This document shows, piece by piece, positions 24,292 to 36,300 of a DNA stretch of 64,000 nucleotides; positions within the stretch are counted from its first letter, which is position 1, and each line of letters opens with the position of its first letter. Position numbers and translations under genes: made by a program. The stretch spans positions 7,858,001-7,922,000 of the forward strand of contig JAJNNQ010000024.1 in assembly GCA_027886175.1 (NCBI GenBank), written 5' to 3'. This stretch comes from Phylloscopus collybita (lineage: Eukaryota > Chordata > Aves > Passeriformes > Phylloscopidae). The notes beneath the pieces were generated by a model. That model made no database searches. It worked only from the letters and a program-made list of their open reading frames with translations, and was not told where the DNA came from.

Positions 24292-25789
24292 TGCAACACA
24301 ACATTGCAATATCTGGTAAAAGAGATGAAAAAAGTCTGGTAAAGTGGCCAGAACCATAACTAGAAAAACTATTCATATGTTGGTACTGTAAAGAATTCCT
24401 AGAGCTAATGGAATTTGTCCTTTGAATTTTTTTAACAGCATGCAAGTTATTCCACAAACATCAGTACAGAAATATGTATATATATATTAATCTAACTTTG
24501 TGATCTACAGTAGATCATTTTATCTATAGTTTTCCTATGCAGGCATTTAAAGTGGGGTTTTTTTCAAGATGGAATAATGAAATAGTTTCAAAAGTGAACA
24601 AAACCAAGCAACAGAATATGTTTTTTGTAAACATATTAAGAGGAGAAAAACTTCTTCCAGGATGTCTCTAATTTAATTTAGAAGGACATTATGCTTTTGT
24701 ACAGGAAATATGTGTATTTCTGAGAAAGTAGCCCTTTATAGTGAGCATGTTAAAGTTCCAGGTCTGTATGCAGAGTCGTTATTGATGAAGTAGGGTAATA
24801 AAGTGTTGAGCTCCAATAGCAGTCCCTGGGATACAACACAGGCTTGTCATTCCCTTCTAAACAAGAAAAGGTATTTAATGCCCCTAAGAAATGGCATTGT
24901 CCTCTCCTCCTGTTTCTGGAAGGCAACTCCTGTGGACATTTCCAAACTCATCCTAAAAGCCATCTTCTGTCTAAGAATCCTTACATGTCCTAGGAGATCT
25001 GAAAGGCCATACTGCCTGCTGATGGTGCAGTACCCTAAAAGGTTAGCCAGGAGTTTGTCCTCATTGTGTTTGAACTGAGCTGCCTCTGAGCTCTGTTATA
25101 GACAAAGATTTGTGACCAGCATTTCAGGTATGGTTTTGATTTTGTTCCACAGTCTGATCAAGTCTGACCTACTTGATTTTGTCCAAGTAAATTGCTCAAC
25201 ACCTCTTGATGTGAAAAAATGAACCCTTCGTTCCCTACAGTGAAAAACTTTAGCTCAGGATGATGGTGCACCTTGTGGAAGCAGTCATTGACAAAGTAGC
25301 ACAAGTGGAGTGGCCTGCACTGCTACAGCAAAACTCTGCTAAGGTTTGTGTAACTTCTTGTGCAAGAGGTGGGATGGTTTGACTTGGGAGAAGTGCAGTG
25401 ATGTCAGCATATGAGAGATATACCAGGACACGTTGCTGGTGTGGTATGAAGACATCGTTTTAGCTGTAAAATATTTCCAGTATAGGATTCAGCTCTAGCT
25501 GAACAGGTTCTTCTGGGTGAAAAGCCAGATCACTTGCTTCTTACTTGAATCAGGCAACTTTATTTTTCTGGGATATTCAGTGAAAAAAATGAACTGCTTT
25601 ATTAATAGTTCAGAAGAATCAACTTGTAAAAGAAAAAAAAAAGCAAACTTCATGCACTAAATGTGATTTTGGTTGTGATGGAGGGACATGACAGCTACTG
25701 TAAGAAAACATTTCCATGTTTATTTGACATACCATGGTATCTAATTGATTAATAACCCTGCAAGGTTGTAAGCTGTATTTGGCAGCTAT
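24290..25789. other. Unique non-coding DNA
   Basis: No gene recognised. A 91-codon plus frame at 24803-25078 lies in moderately GC-richer sequence but resembles no protein family. A short (TA)n stretch is at 24478-24489. Confidence 0.45.
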
Positions 25790-25912
25790 AAAAAAAAGCC
25801 CCCAACAAAACAGAACACACAAAACACACACAGACAAAAACTCCCACAAACAAAAAAAACCCTCCAAAATTTAAATCAGCAAAACATAAAAAACCCCAAA
25901 CCAACCAACTGC
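25790..25912 (+). repeat. A/C-rich low-complexity tract
   Basis: Irregular A/C sequence with CAAAACAGAACACAC and CACACACAGAC stretches, partly interrupted by unique bases near 25867-25890. It belongs to the same class as the tracts at 1.6, 6.1 and 11.1 kb. Confidence 0.7.
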
Positions 25913-26619
25913 TAACCCTTCCCTCAAAACAGATAGTGTCAGATCTTCAGGCACAGACACATCATCTAGCTTGATGTCTATATATCACTCATAACATTGA
26001 CTGGAACACTTCCCTTGATAAAAGCAACTTGTCTGAATAAAGCCTGTGCTCCAAAAGGTTGTGCAGTTGGGAACTGAAAACCTTTGGAGCCATGAGGAAC
26101 AGCAGCTGTCTTAACTTATTCTGCTAATATTTATTACAAATCTAGTTTAAAAAAAAAGGAAAAAAAGAAAAAAAAAAAAAAAGAGTCAAATTTTTTAGCT
26201 GAATTAAATTTCTCAGCTGAATTGTCTGTTTTTATGTACTTATTCTTGCTCCACCTTTCCTCACTTCATTTGCTTTCTATACTGTCCTCTAAGGATGATT
26301 ACATGCAGTACACAAGTCACCTATCTTGTTTTTGAAACTGAAAAGAAGCTGTGTTTCTAGTATTACTCATTGTTAGGAATTATCTCCTCATCTCAAACCC
26401 TTATTTCTGGACTCCTGGTCTTTGTTTCAATGGCCTGGTTCACAAATTGATTCATCTCAATTTGCATGGCTTTTTTCTATCCTCCATTATCTTTCTCCTG
26501 GTTTCTAGCATCTACCAAATTTTTAGGAGCCATTCTTCATCCTGGCTTGATGAGTGAATGCAGTCTAATATTGATCTCTGTGGAAGACTCGTGAACTGCA
26601 CACAGCCCTAGTGCCAGGG
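25913..26619. other. Unique AT-rich non-coding DNA
   Basis: Nothing recognised apart from an A-rich stretch at 26152-26182. Confidence 0.5.
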
Positions 26620-27372
26620 AAATGGCTTTTTGTTCACGGTGCTCTCTTGGGTTATAGAACCAAAAATACATATTCTATTTCATTTGCTGAAAGCAGTTGA
26701 GGAGATGTTCTTTATCTCTTGTAACTCTGGAATGAGGGGGATGGGTGCCTTCTGATAATGGGCCAACTGTTAAACCAGGGGGGGCAGTGTTTCTTATCTC
26801 TTTTCACAATGGGCCATTAAGACTCTCCAAAGCAGTACATTCACAATACTCTCCCCAAACTACACCCTTCCCAAAGCAGTAGATCCACATTCCATTGTGA
26901 GATGCTCCACCCAGTGGGGGGAGCCAACCATTCCTACCTGGATAAAACTGAGATGTAGGAACACAAGGCATCCAGCTTCACCCGATTCCTGGAGGAAGAC
27001 TGGACCCTTGTCATCCACTGGACCCTTGTTCTACAGGATCATCTCTACTCCAACAGAACCACATCTGCCACTCCAGGAGGACTCACTTTTGGACTGCTTC
27101 CAACACCCTGACTAACAGGTTATTCCCTCTGACTCTGTCAGGGTTTTCCAAAATTGGTGTTTGTTTGCTGGTTTGGTTGGGTGGTTTTGTTTCCTACTAC
27201 ATTTGTATTGTTAGTATTCCTAGTAAAGAACTGTTACTCCTATTCCCAAATCTTTGCCTGAAAGCCCTTGATTGCAAAATTATAATTTGGCAGGGGTGAG
27301 GGGTTTACATTCCCCATTCTAAGGGAAACTCCAGCTTTCCCTAGCAAATACCTGTCTTTCCAAACCAAGACA
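26620..27372 (+). mobile_element. Solo LTR of an endogenous retrovirus (copy 2)
   Basis: Second copy of the LTR family at 22.4-23.2 kb, here on the plus strand. Shared landmarks in order are: a U3 unit ending 'gataatgggcc' (26754-26764) and a second ending 'acaatgggcc' (26806-26815); 'tgtgagatgctccaccca' (26896-26913); the TATA-like GGATAAAAC (26940-26948); 'ttctacaggatcatctc' (27029-27045); 'ccaacaccctgac' (27101-27113); 'agtaaagaactgtta' (27222-27236); and the terminal 'cacctgtctttccaaaccaagaca'-like end, here 'tacctgtctttcc...' closing at about 27372. The two copies agree closely in the central block and differ by many substitutions and indels outside it, so the insertions are old. The 5' boundary is approximate. 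No retroviral genes flank it. Confidence 0.8.
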
Positions 27373-29024
27373 GGTGCTCTTCCTCAGCATCCAGATCCAT
27401 TGCCTTTGTGACTATATCTACCATGCTTTGTAGAAGTAAAAAGAGATGCACAAATAGGGTAACTTCAGTCACAGTTCCTGTGGGTTTGTACTGTCAGAGC
27501 ATGGTTTTAAAAGATGAGTCTCACATAAAAAAAAAAAAAAGTGGAAATAGTTCAGCATAGGTTTTAACCTCTGCTGTTTTTACATTCAAATATGTTGTGT
27601 CCAAGGCACCTGGTATGTTCAGAAGAATGTATTTTTTTCAAAGTCTGTGTTTGCCAAAGGAAACAAATAACAGAATATATAAATAGCTCTGCTTGTTAAT
27701 CCTAATGTTTAATTTGCATGAAAAGATAATAATTTTTAAATTTTCACTACAATACTTATTATTAGTAACTTTCCAATGTTTGTAAGTTGGAATGTGTTTT
27801 ATTTTGATGTCTTCATAATGAAGGTATCTGCCTATTATAATCCTTGGACAACCTGGGCCAGTGACTTGTCTGCAGAAATGTTTATAATACTGTAACTGCT
27901 TGTAACCTGCTGATTCCTTATCTTGTAGTTCAGAGTTGATGCAGACTTGACCTACACAGGCATTTAAATTTCTGTTAAACACTATGGATGTTTTGAATCA
28001 GTAGGAGACAGAAAATATGATTTGCCAGCTATGAGAATAAAGCTGAAATGGGAGCCATTTGCTGTATGACAGAGGCAGTGACCATCAATGCAGAGAGGGA
28101 ATAACCACCTTTCTTTCCTTTCCATATTTCTACCACTGTCTAGCACAAAAAGCATTTGCTTTGGACACGGGATACAATTCTTGAAATCTACAGGAGAAAG
28201 ATATATCTATATATGAACTATACCTCGTGGAATTATGCCTCAGCTCTGCAGGGTTCATGATGTAAATACACATGTACTGTCACCAAAAATATAACATTGA
28301 AAAAGCATTGCTTTGAAGTGAACAGCTTATTTTAAGTTAGGGAAAGAATAAGCAAAACATAATTGGTGAAGACTAAGGGAGACTGGATTATGATTTTGAA
28401 AGAACAGCAATGAAATTGTTGACTAAATGCTTCTCAGTTAATATTAGACAAGTAGATGAAGTTGCCCATCCCCTATAGATAATTACAAAATAAAGCATCT
28501 TAGTGCTTTGTGTATTTAGAAAAAATGCAATTTTACTGGTGCTTGCTCCTTCTGTACTTTCACTGATATTCAACAGAGGAAAAAACTTTGTTTTGCATAA
28601 GTCCACAGACAAAACTTATCTAAGCCTCAGCCACCTTGCTGAGAGTTTGTTCCCTGTTTCTGCCCACTTCCCCTTCATTACAAGCATTGACAATATCCTA
28701 CATTTTTTTATCTTGGCTCCTTTTACTTACTAGGGGGTTAGAAGACAGTAAAAAACTTATCTACAGAAAGAGATCTTTAAAGATTCTTTACAAACAGATT
28801 TAATATTGAATTGCCATCTAGAGAATGACTCACAAACTGAAGTCTGGTATTGTTATGTGAAAAAAAGCCCAATCTGACTGGTATCCAGAGTCAGTTGTCT
28901 CTCAAGCTGTAGATCATTTTCTCTTTATCACAGAGAAAAAGTTACTGGAAGTTTTGCAGAGGATATTCAAGCTGCAGTGAGAGTCATGCAGCACAGTTTT
29001 TCTTGTGTGGTTTTGTTAGGAATT
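27373..29024. other. Unique AT-rich non-coding DNA
   Basis: No gene or repeat recognised. A 14-base A run begins at about 27527. The 114-codon minus frame at 27638-27982 has no family resemblance. Confidence 0.5.
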
Positions 29025-29128
29025 GTTTGTTTATTTGTTTGTTTGTTTGTTTTATTTGGTTTGTGTTTTACTTTGGTGTTTTTTTTTTGGGGGGGGAGAG
29101 AGGTTGGTTATTTTGGATTTTTCTTTTT
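29025..29128 (+). repeat. T/G-rich tract with (GTTT)n
   Basis: (GTTT)n at 29028-29052 is followed by TTTGG-type units and a T run into G8 near 29083-29096. The cysteine, valine and phenylalanine-rich frames here are composition effects. Confidence 0.85.
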
Positions 29129-30426
29129 TTTTACAAAGATATTATGCAAAATATCTATCCTGTGTTTTGGTTGCCCTTGTGATCTCCAGCAATGCTACAC
29201 AGGGTGATTTATCCCACTTCAAATGAAGATATAACACATTGGAGATGATAACCAGGAGAAGTCTTTAAAATACAGAGTAATTAGCACTACCCCCATCCTC
29301 CCACTGTTTTTCCCTTGTGTTAGCTGTGCCCAGGCTGACACAGCTGGGCTTTGCAGGCCCTGCAGGGAAAGGAGCTGATTTCCAAACTCAGCAGCTGCAC
29401 ATCATTCTTAAGGATAATTTAGGAGTTTTCTCCTCATTGAAGCTGAGCAGGCTCCAGAGTTTACCGAGACACTCAAACTGAAGGCAGAAGCAATTTCTGA
29501 TATGTATGAACACATATCAGACAATTTAGGTCTCCCTTCATTCCTAACCTGACAGTGAACTGCCAGTGCCAGTTCAAGAGCAGCGAGTGCAATGTGCTGC
29601 TAGCACGAAATAATCAGCCAGGCACTTACTGTAATAAGTGGAGTCTCGATGAGAAGTGTGATGGGAGCTGTGTTACAGCACTCTATTTTAAGGAGGACAA
29701 TGGAGTAAGACCCAATGGAAATTTTTTTAAAAGCCATTTCTGTGAAGGCTTGGCTTCAACATTTTTCTTTTGGTCCGATATTAGTAAATATTTGTCAAGC
29801 AAAACATTCCAGTTCCTAAATAAATCACTTGAAATAATGAGAGCGTGCATATTTCATTTAAGCTTGGAGTAGTTACTCTTAAGATCTTGCAATAAAATAA
29901 AAAGAATTACTTTCTTTTTACAATAAGCATTTACAAAACTTCTTGCAAATGATTGTGAATGGAAAGACTTTTCAGGGTGATTTTTTTTTTTCCTTCTGAA
30001 CAGACTATTTCAATAAATTGGTGTTTTCTAATCAAACAAAAGGTTTTATTCCTTATCAAGACTGTAACTCTCAAATAGAGTTTCATGAACTATATTTGTT
30101 TTCTTTAGCTGTGAACTGATGGCATAGAAATTTAGGAAAATTCCAGTGCCTGGGATCTTTTAAAAATTCTGCCACTATTGCACCAGACTGGTCTGGAGTG
30201 AAACACAGACACATTGCTCTTGCCTAAAGTTACTTGTCCTGCTTTTATCACTGACTGATTTCTGACAGAGACAAGTGCAAAGTGCATTAGCACACTCTAG
30301 AAATCAAGATTTATAGGAATATTTTACCTGCCTTGTGAACCTCCTAGTCATGGAAGGCTATTTGAAAAGAGAAAAATTTTCTTAGTCACTAAAAATTACA
30401 TGGTATTAAGAAAAAAATAAAGATTG
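29129..30426. other. Unique non-coding DNA, possible conserved element
   Basis: High-complexity sequence. A 10-base perfect stem (TCTGATATGT at 29496-29505 and ACATATCAGA at 29512-29521, six-base loop) sits just upstream of an open frame of about 120 codons (29510-29872). That frame has no ATG near its start and contains an early cluster of cysteines. I do not recognise the product and take the frame as probably chance; the texture would also fit a conserved non-coding element. Confidence 0.3.
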
Positions 30427-30532
30427 AGTTTGTTTGTTTGTTGGTTTGGTTGGTTAGTTTGGTTTGGTTGGGCTGTTTTGTGGTGGTTCTTTGTTTATTT
30501 GTTCGCTGGTTTGTTTGTTTTTTTTTGTTTTA
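30427..30532 (+). repeat. T/G-rich low-complexity tract
   Basis: GTTT, GGTTGG and TTTGG units make up about 105 bases, with few A or C. Same class as the tracts at 17.4 and 29.0 kb. Confidence 0.85.
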
Positions 30533-31489
30533 ATATTTACTAGACCTCATTAGATAGATAAGGAATGGGCCCATTTCAATGATCTTTGTAGATATCACAT
30601 GAGAAATCTTAACAAGGAGATTAATAGAAACTGCCTAAAACTCAACTTAAACAAAAACCAACCCAAAAAACAGGGTTTAACTATTTTTTTAAATGTACTG
30701 GTAGAAGGGCATTGATTTATTACTTCACTTTAAACTCATTGTCTTGTAATTATATTATTATAATCATTATAATTTGCCTAATGGGTACCCTACCCCCTTC
30801 ACCTTTTCACTGAAAAAGATGTCAATATAAAATACATTAAATATATAACTACCAGAAGATGATGTCAGAAATCCAGTTTTGTTGCGGTTTTTTGTTTGTT
30901 TGTTTGTTTAATCATCTCTTCCACTTTGAGGTCACTTGGGCAATACTACAGTAATTTTGTAGATTTTAACTTCTGAAACATCTGTATTCCTGACTATTCT
31001 GCTAAGCAGGTAATTTTGAGGTATCTTTAACATCGTGGAAAATCTTGATGCAAAAATCAATCAGATGAGCAGTTAACCTCTAGAAAAGCATCCTTTCCAG
31101 CTTTATGTGGTTCTGAATGAATTGTAAACTTTCAAAATAGTCTCCTGCTTCAGTTAAAGGTTCTGTCTAGGATACAAATAATGAGTTTTCTATAAAATTG
31201 TAAGATGAACATGAACACTGATATGTTCCAGGAAGAAAGTATTTTTATTCCAGAGATTGTGTACACACACTTGTCAAATAATATGGCAATAGACTAGTCC
31301 TTCCTGAGATGAAATCAATGGCAGATAACATTGACTTTTGTTCACCATCAAATAAATTGTGGGCTCCAGAAGGTCTGTTAGCAAGAAGAGGGATATTAGG
31401 GTACACAGTGTTTGATTTTTATTTTTTCCCCTTATACTTCGATAAGTCAAATGTAAAAATGGAAATAAATAGGAAAAGAAAGCATAGGG
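30533..31489. other. Unique AT-rich non-coding DNA
   Basis: No gene. A small (GTTT)n block lies at 30893-30909. Confidence 0.5.
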
Positions 31490-32070
31490 TGTCGTCCTGT
31501 TCTTCTAAAGTTTTTCTAAAGTTCTGCTAAAGCCTTCTGATGTTTTACTTTTGTGATGGAGTTTCTCACACACTTTTCATGTCAATAACGATTGTTTTGC
31601 ATTCCTTTCTGGAAGAGGAGAGAATTGATGGACTGTTGGGTTGACCAGTGTGGTTGGAGAGGACAATTTCCTTCCTCCAATCCATGGTCACTGCTGGAAT
31701 TCTATAAATGTCGAGGTCTGTAAACAAACTGCCCCTTTTTTTTTGCCTTGGACATCTCAGTGCATGAGTGTCGTTCATTTGTGTTGTATTGCAACAGCAG
31801 GGTCTTGACTGTATAACTTCTAGAAGAACCACAATGTCTTGAGACAACTGAGAGCAAGCTGCCTCTTTCCTTTAGGGGTTAGTTCAGGTTTTCCTTTGTG
31901 GAGGAACGCAGGAAGTCTGTCACATTTTTTACAATATGTTCCTCTACCTAAGGGGTGTCGGTGTCAACCTCTTTAACTTCTATGAGTTATTGTTTTGGTG
32001 TGAGTAGCTTAAACTCATCAAGAGCTGTGTATGAATGTACAGCTTGGGGGGAGCTGAGGAAAAGGATGTA
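31490..32070 (+). mobile_element. Probable ERV LTR-derived segment
   Basis: This segment has LTR-like order on the plus strand. A block 'ggagaggacaatttccttcc' (31656-31675) is followed by 'tccaatccatggtcac' and a TATA-like TCTATAAATG at about 31701-31710. After that come 'ctgtaaacaaactgcccc', a 'gcaacagcagggtc' block near 31790, and a downstream 'aggggtgtcggtgtcaacc' block near 31951. I remember similar text as a repeated LTR in bird genomes, probably of an ERVL-type family, but could not search. Boundaries are approximate, and the piece may hold part of the LTR plus flanking internal sequence. The 93-codon minus frame inside it is not a gene. Confidence 0.5.
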
Positions 32071-33267
32071 ATTACTTGCTTTAAAGACGTAGGTTAATTA
32101 TTACAGATTTATTAGTAGCTGTTATAGTCATAGTTATAAACACTTGTATGCGTCCTCAGGGATTATTAATTTTCCTGCTTTTGCTCAGGAATGAAAAGCC
32201 TCAAAAGCAATGGTGGGAGGCAACAAATGCATGATAATTTTAAGCGTCCAATAGGTGTGTTCACAGGCAAAAATACATCCCAAGCATTTAATTTTGAACA
32301 TGCATTTGGCAGTTATGGCAAACAAACAAACAAATCTTTTTAAATTGCACCTAGAAAGCCAACTAAAGAGTGATTTTCAGTTACTTTAGAAAGAGAATAG
32401 ATCATTTGTTCTTCCTCTGCAGCTTTAGTTCAGCAAGAGTTCAACTCAAAGCTTCTGAAGATGTCCTCAGGTGAGTGAATTTTAAGGATTCAACCTCTTT
32501 AAAGCCTCTGGAAGAACTGTGGAAGAATATGGAAGCAATATGACTCTTAAAAAAGTCCACGTGTGTTTGTAACAGAAACATGTGGAGTGCTATATAGCAA
32601 AGATATGAAAGACAGGTGATTTGGGAGTTTTTAAATTTTAATTTTTTATTATTATTATTATTATTTTGTTTTATCTGCATGCAAATATTTCCTTGAACAT
32701 TTGCAATCTCTTATACTGACCTACTGGGGTTTTTGGTATCCCAAGTGTTTTGGGTTACAGTCTTTTTTGACCTATCCTTACTTTATGTGAAGGGAGAGAA
32801 AGGGAAAAGAATTTGGAAAACACTGACATAAGGGAAGAAAGTAATTTTTCCCTTTTCTAATAAAACAAAACAAAAAAAACCAACACAAATGTTTTCTGTG
32901 TACTTTATCTCTTTATTTTGGCCACATAATATTGGGCAACTAAAAGACTATTTTCTTTTTCTTTATTGGATGTCTTTTATCACATGGCCCACCCAAGAAA
33001 AATGTATTAAATTCCATTCACTGCTATTTTTCATTTCAAAGAACTAATACTTGTTTCTAAAAAAGTTTGTTTGACTTAACTGTATTCCCACAGCCAAGTA
33101 TAATGAACACATTTCACTGAGAATTTGTTCTCAGGACACAGCATCCTTTCCCAGCTTCACTCTCGGGAGTAACAAAGCTGTCACCAATATCTTTGTCTGA
33201 TACTTTTGAAAAAGAAAAAATATGGAGGGTTTGGGAGGGCAACAAAAAGGAATTCTCCAAAAGGAGG
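32071..33267. other. Unique AT-rich non-coding DNA
   Basis: No gene. A (TTA)n microsatellite lies at about 32647-32666. Confidence 0.5.
32647..32666 (+). repeat. (TTA)n microsatellite
   Basis: About six to seven TTA units followed by TTTTG. Confidence 0.85.
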
Positions 33268-33322
33268 TGTTTTTTTTGTTGTTGTTGTTTGTGTTGGGTT
33301 TTTGTTTTCTTTTGTTTTAATC
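33268..33322 (+). repeat. T/G-rich tract with (GTT)n
   Basis: A T run, four GTT units and GTGTTGGGTTTTTG-like sequence. Belongs to the recurrent T/G class. Confidence 0.8.
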
Positions 33323-36300
33323 AGAGCAGGAAAGGAGACTTTGTCAAAGTAGAATGGGCCTCCAAAGCAGAGGAGTACAGCAAGTAATTCTGCTCCCTGC
33401 CATGCCCAGTGCCCTTTAGGCTGACAGATTCTAGGTTTTTGGGACACTGAAGTGGCAAGAAAATTATCAGAAAAGGCAGAGGAAGTAAATTTGCTGGCTT
33501 TATGATAAATGAAAACAAAAATGCTTTACAGTAAATATGTCTTGACTTATTTTGTCCAACTGTGTTGCACTAATAATACTGTCATATACAGCAGGGCTGG
33601 TATGGAAGTGATTCACTCCACTTGGAGCAAGGTTGCACCTTGACCCCTCCCAGCTCCAGCATTTTTTCTGGGAGCTGCATTACCCCTACTGGCTGTGAGA
33701 GAAGCTCTTCTTCCCATCTCTGTTTGATTTCCATGGAAAAGAGGAGCAATATGACTTGTACCTACTCTACGTCTGACTCTTAAGAAAATTATTTTAATAT
33801 TCTTTTAGCAGCCTGCCCCTGCATAATAGTGACTAAGTCTTATGATGAAATATTTATAAAGTCTGAAAAACAGGCTGCTACGTGTGCTCCCATTTTCTTG
33901 ATCATTCCTTTGATGGCTGTCTCTTAGTATTCAAAATCTGGTTTTATTTACAGTGATGAGTACTCAGAGTGACTTTTCTGAGGTACGTACTGCTGAAACC
34001 CATGGCATGATTTATCTGAAAGGTTGAAATAACAACAAAAAGCTGCAAATATTTGGTTAGTTGGACTATTGCAGCTGATTCCTCCTCTCCTTTGGAATGC
34101 ATGTAGTGCATAATGAGGTGCAGAGGGAAGACTTGGCAACTATTCTCAAGGGATTTTTGTAAATAAGGAGTATTGGCACTTTTCTCAGTAATATTAAGTT
34201 TCTGAGCAAAATGTTAAGTTAAAAAAAAAAAAAAAAAAGTCAAGGAAATGGTGCATAAAATGTGTATGAATCAGGTCCTAACTCAGTAATCTAACTCTTG
34301 GGGAGCAATTAAGGTATAACAGTCTCAAGGCATTTGTCTGTCATTTTTACTAGGACACGGGGAATTAAAAAAAAAAAAAAAAGAAAAAACACTAATGGAA
34401 ATCTTAATTATACATACCTAATTATGAAAACTTTACAGAATAGAAATGCAGACAAGGAAAGCTTTCCAACACTAATAATGCTGCTAAAACAAAGAATGCC
34501 ATAAACAAGAGGAAGAGCTTGGAAGGATCCCTGATGAAATCCTTCTCTACTCTTCTGTAGGATTCAAAGGCATGCTTGTAAGAAAAAAGAAAACAAACCA
34601 TCACAATTCTGCAACCATAATTTTAGTAAAAGGTAAATGTCTTTACCTATAATGGAATCAAAAACAATTTACCTTTCTTTAATTGCAGACACTTAGAAGT
34701 GTTTGTATATGAAATATTCATATTTGGAAGGAACAAAGAGAAGGAAAATTACACTATTTCCACACTCCCCAGTGTAAGATCCTGCCTCAGCTGCAATCAC
34801 AATCTTAAGAATTAGAAAAGTTTTGGGTTTTGCCTGCCTTTAGAGCCCAAAATATCTTGGGGTTGAAACTCTGGGATAGTGGGTGGGAATGAACATCTTG
34901 GAGTAAAGGAAAACTGTAGATGAGGGAGAATACCAAGAGTACTGAAAGTTAGATTAAAAAACATAAATCTATTAAAATGGCACGTGCCTTGGCAGGTTTC
35001 TGTTCATGCAGTCAATACTGTTTCATTATATGCCACTTTCCTTACTTCAAGAATGGTCAGAAATCCTGGCAGGAATAGTTAGCACGCACAGGACGTGTGT
35101 TTTACCTTTTTAAACTCTTCTGGCTCTTGATGGTTTGGAGACTGGCATGGAAGAAACATTTTATTAGGACTAAAGCCTCCATTTGTTACGCTCAATTATC
35201 GGTGCATACACAAGAATTTTTTATTAAGAACCTCTCTTGCCCTTCTAGAATGGAAGTATGTGCCCTGCACAGATCCCTCCAGAATGGGGTGTCTCCACCA
35301 GCTGTGGGCTGAGCTGAAAAGAACATCTCTCCTCCCAGCTGGACAGATACAGGCTGGATGTCCTATAAGCTTTTTGGTACACGAAACTACTGATTAGTTT
35401 GGCCATTTTTTTATTGCCTGGCCCAGCAGGATTCTGAGTAAAGCAGGGCTCTTTTAGCTCACCTGTTGAATTTGGAGAAAAATACTTTTGTTTGTTCGCT
35501 TGTTTGTTTGATTTTTTTTCCCCTTTTTCTTTTCTCTTTTTTGGTCTAGGAGGTGTAGGTGGTGTAATAATTTACTGCTCTTCTAGGCATGAAGACCATG
35601 GGAGCATATGGTTCTGAATGTCTTAAAGTTAATTCACTGTGTCACCTCACCACCATCTCTCCTATTGGGAAAAGTTATCAAGCCCTTAACTGGCAGAACT
35701 TAAATGTGAAACACACAAAGGACATTTCAGAAAACACATAAAATGCTTTTGTAGATGAACTTTAAGTCTCGTAAGATCTATTTAATAGTGTATGTAACAA
35801 AGAACAATAGGCTTCTGTTAAAAGAAGTGGTTTAAGAAGCAAAATTAATACTTCTCCTAAAAGAATTGGATAAACTGTTATCCTTACTCAGGAAGTCTGT
35901 GGCATGAAACCTTTATCACATCAAACAATAATGAAGGGTGACATTTAAAACCTCAGTCTTTCTCAACAGTGACTCTGGAAATGAAGCATTACTGATGTCT
36001 TTGACAAGAAAAATCTATGAAGGAAGAGGAAATGTAGCACAGAGATAAGCTATTTATTTTTACTGACCTCAGTCAATCTTGCCCTTGTTTTTTTAAATAT
36101 TTTACCAGTCAACATGCTACAAAATGTGCCATTCATTAGATCTGTCAGAGGCAGCAGCTTGGGTAAATGGATGTGGCAGATTAATAGAACTCTATGAAAA
36201 GCAGAAATGTGATAATCTTGCAGAAAAAACCAATTTACAAATATCTAAAAATTTCTTTTTTTTCAGTGTGCCAGAGATATAACAAACTCCAATGTGTCTG

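Noticed and set aside
22361..27372. A full-length provirus between the two LTRs
   Set aside because: The LTRs are inverted relative to each other, and the interval shows no retroviral coding sequence.
29555..29872. Cysteine-bearing 106-codon frame as a secreted protein gene
   Set aside because: It begins at GTG, with no ATG or signal peptide, and no partner exon was seen; kept only as a possible conserved element.
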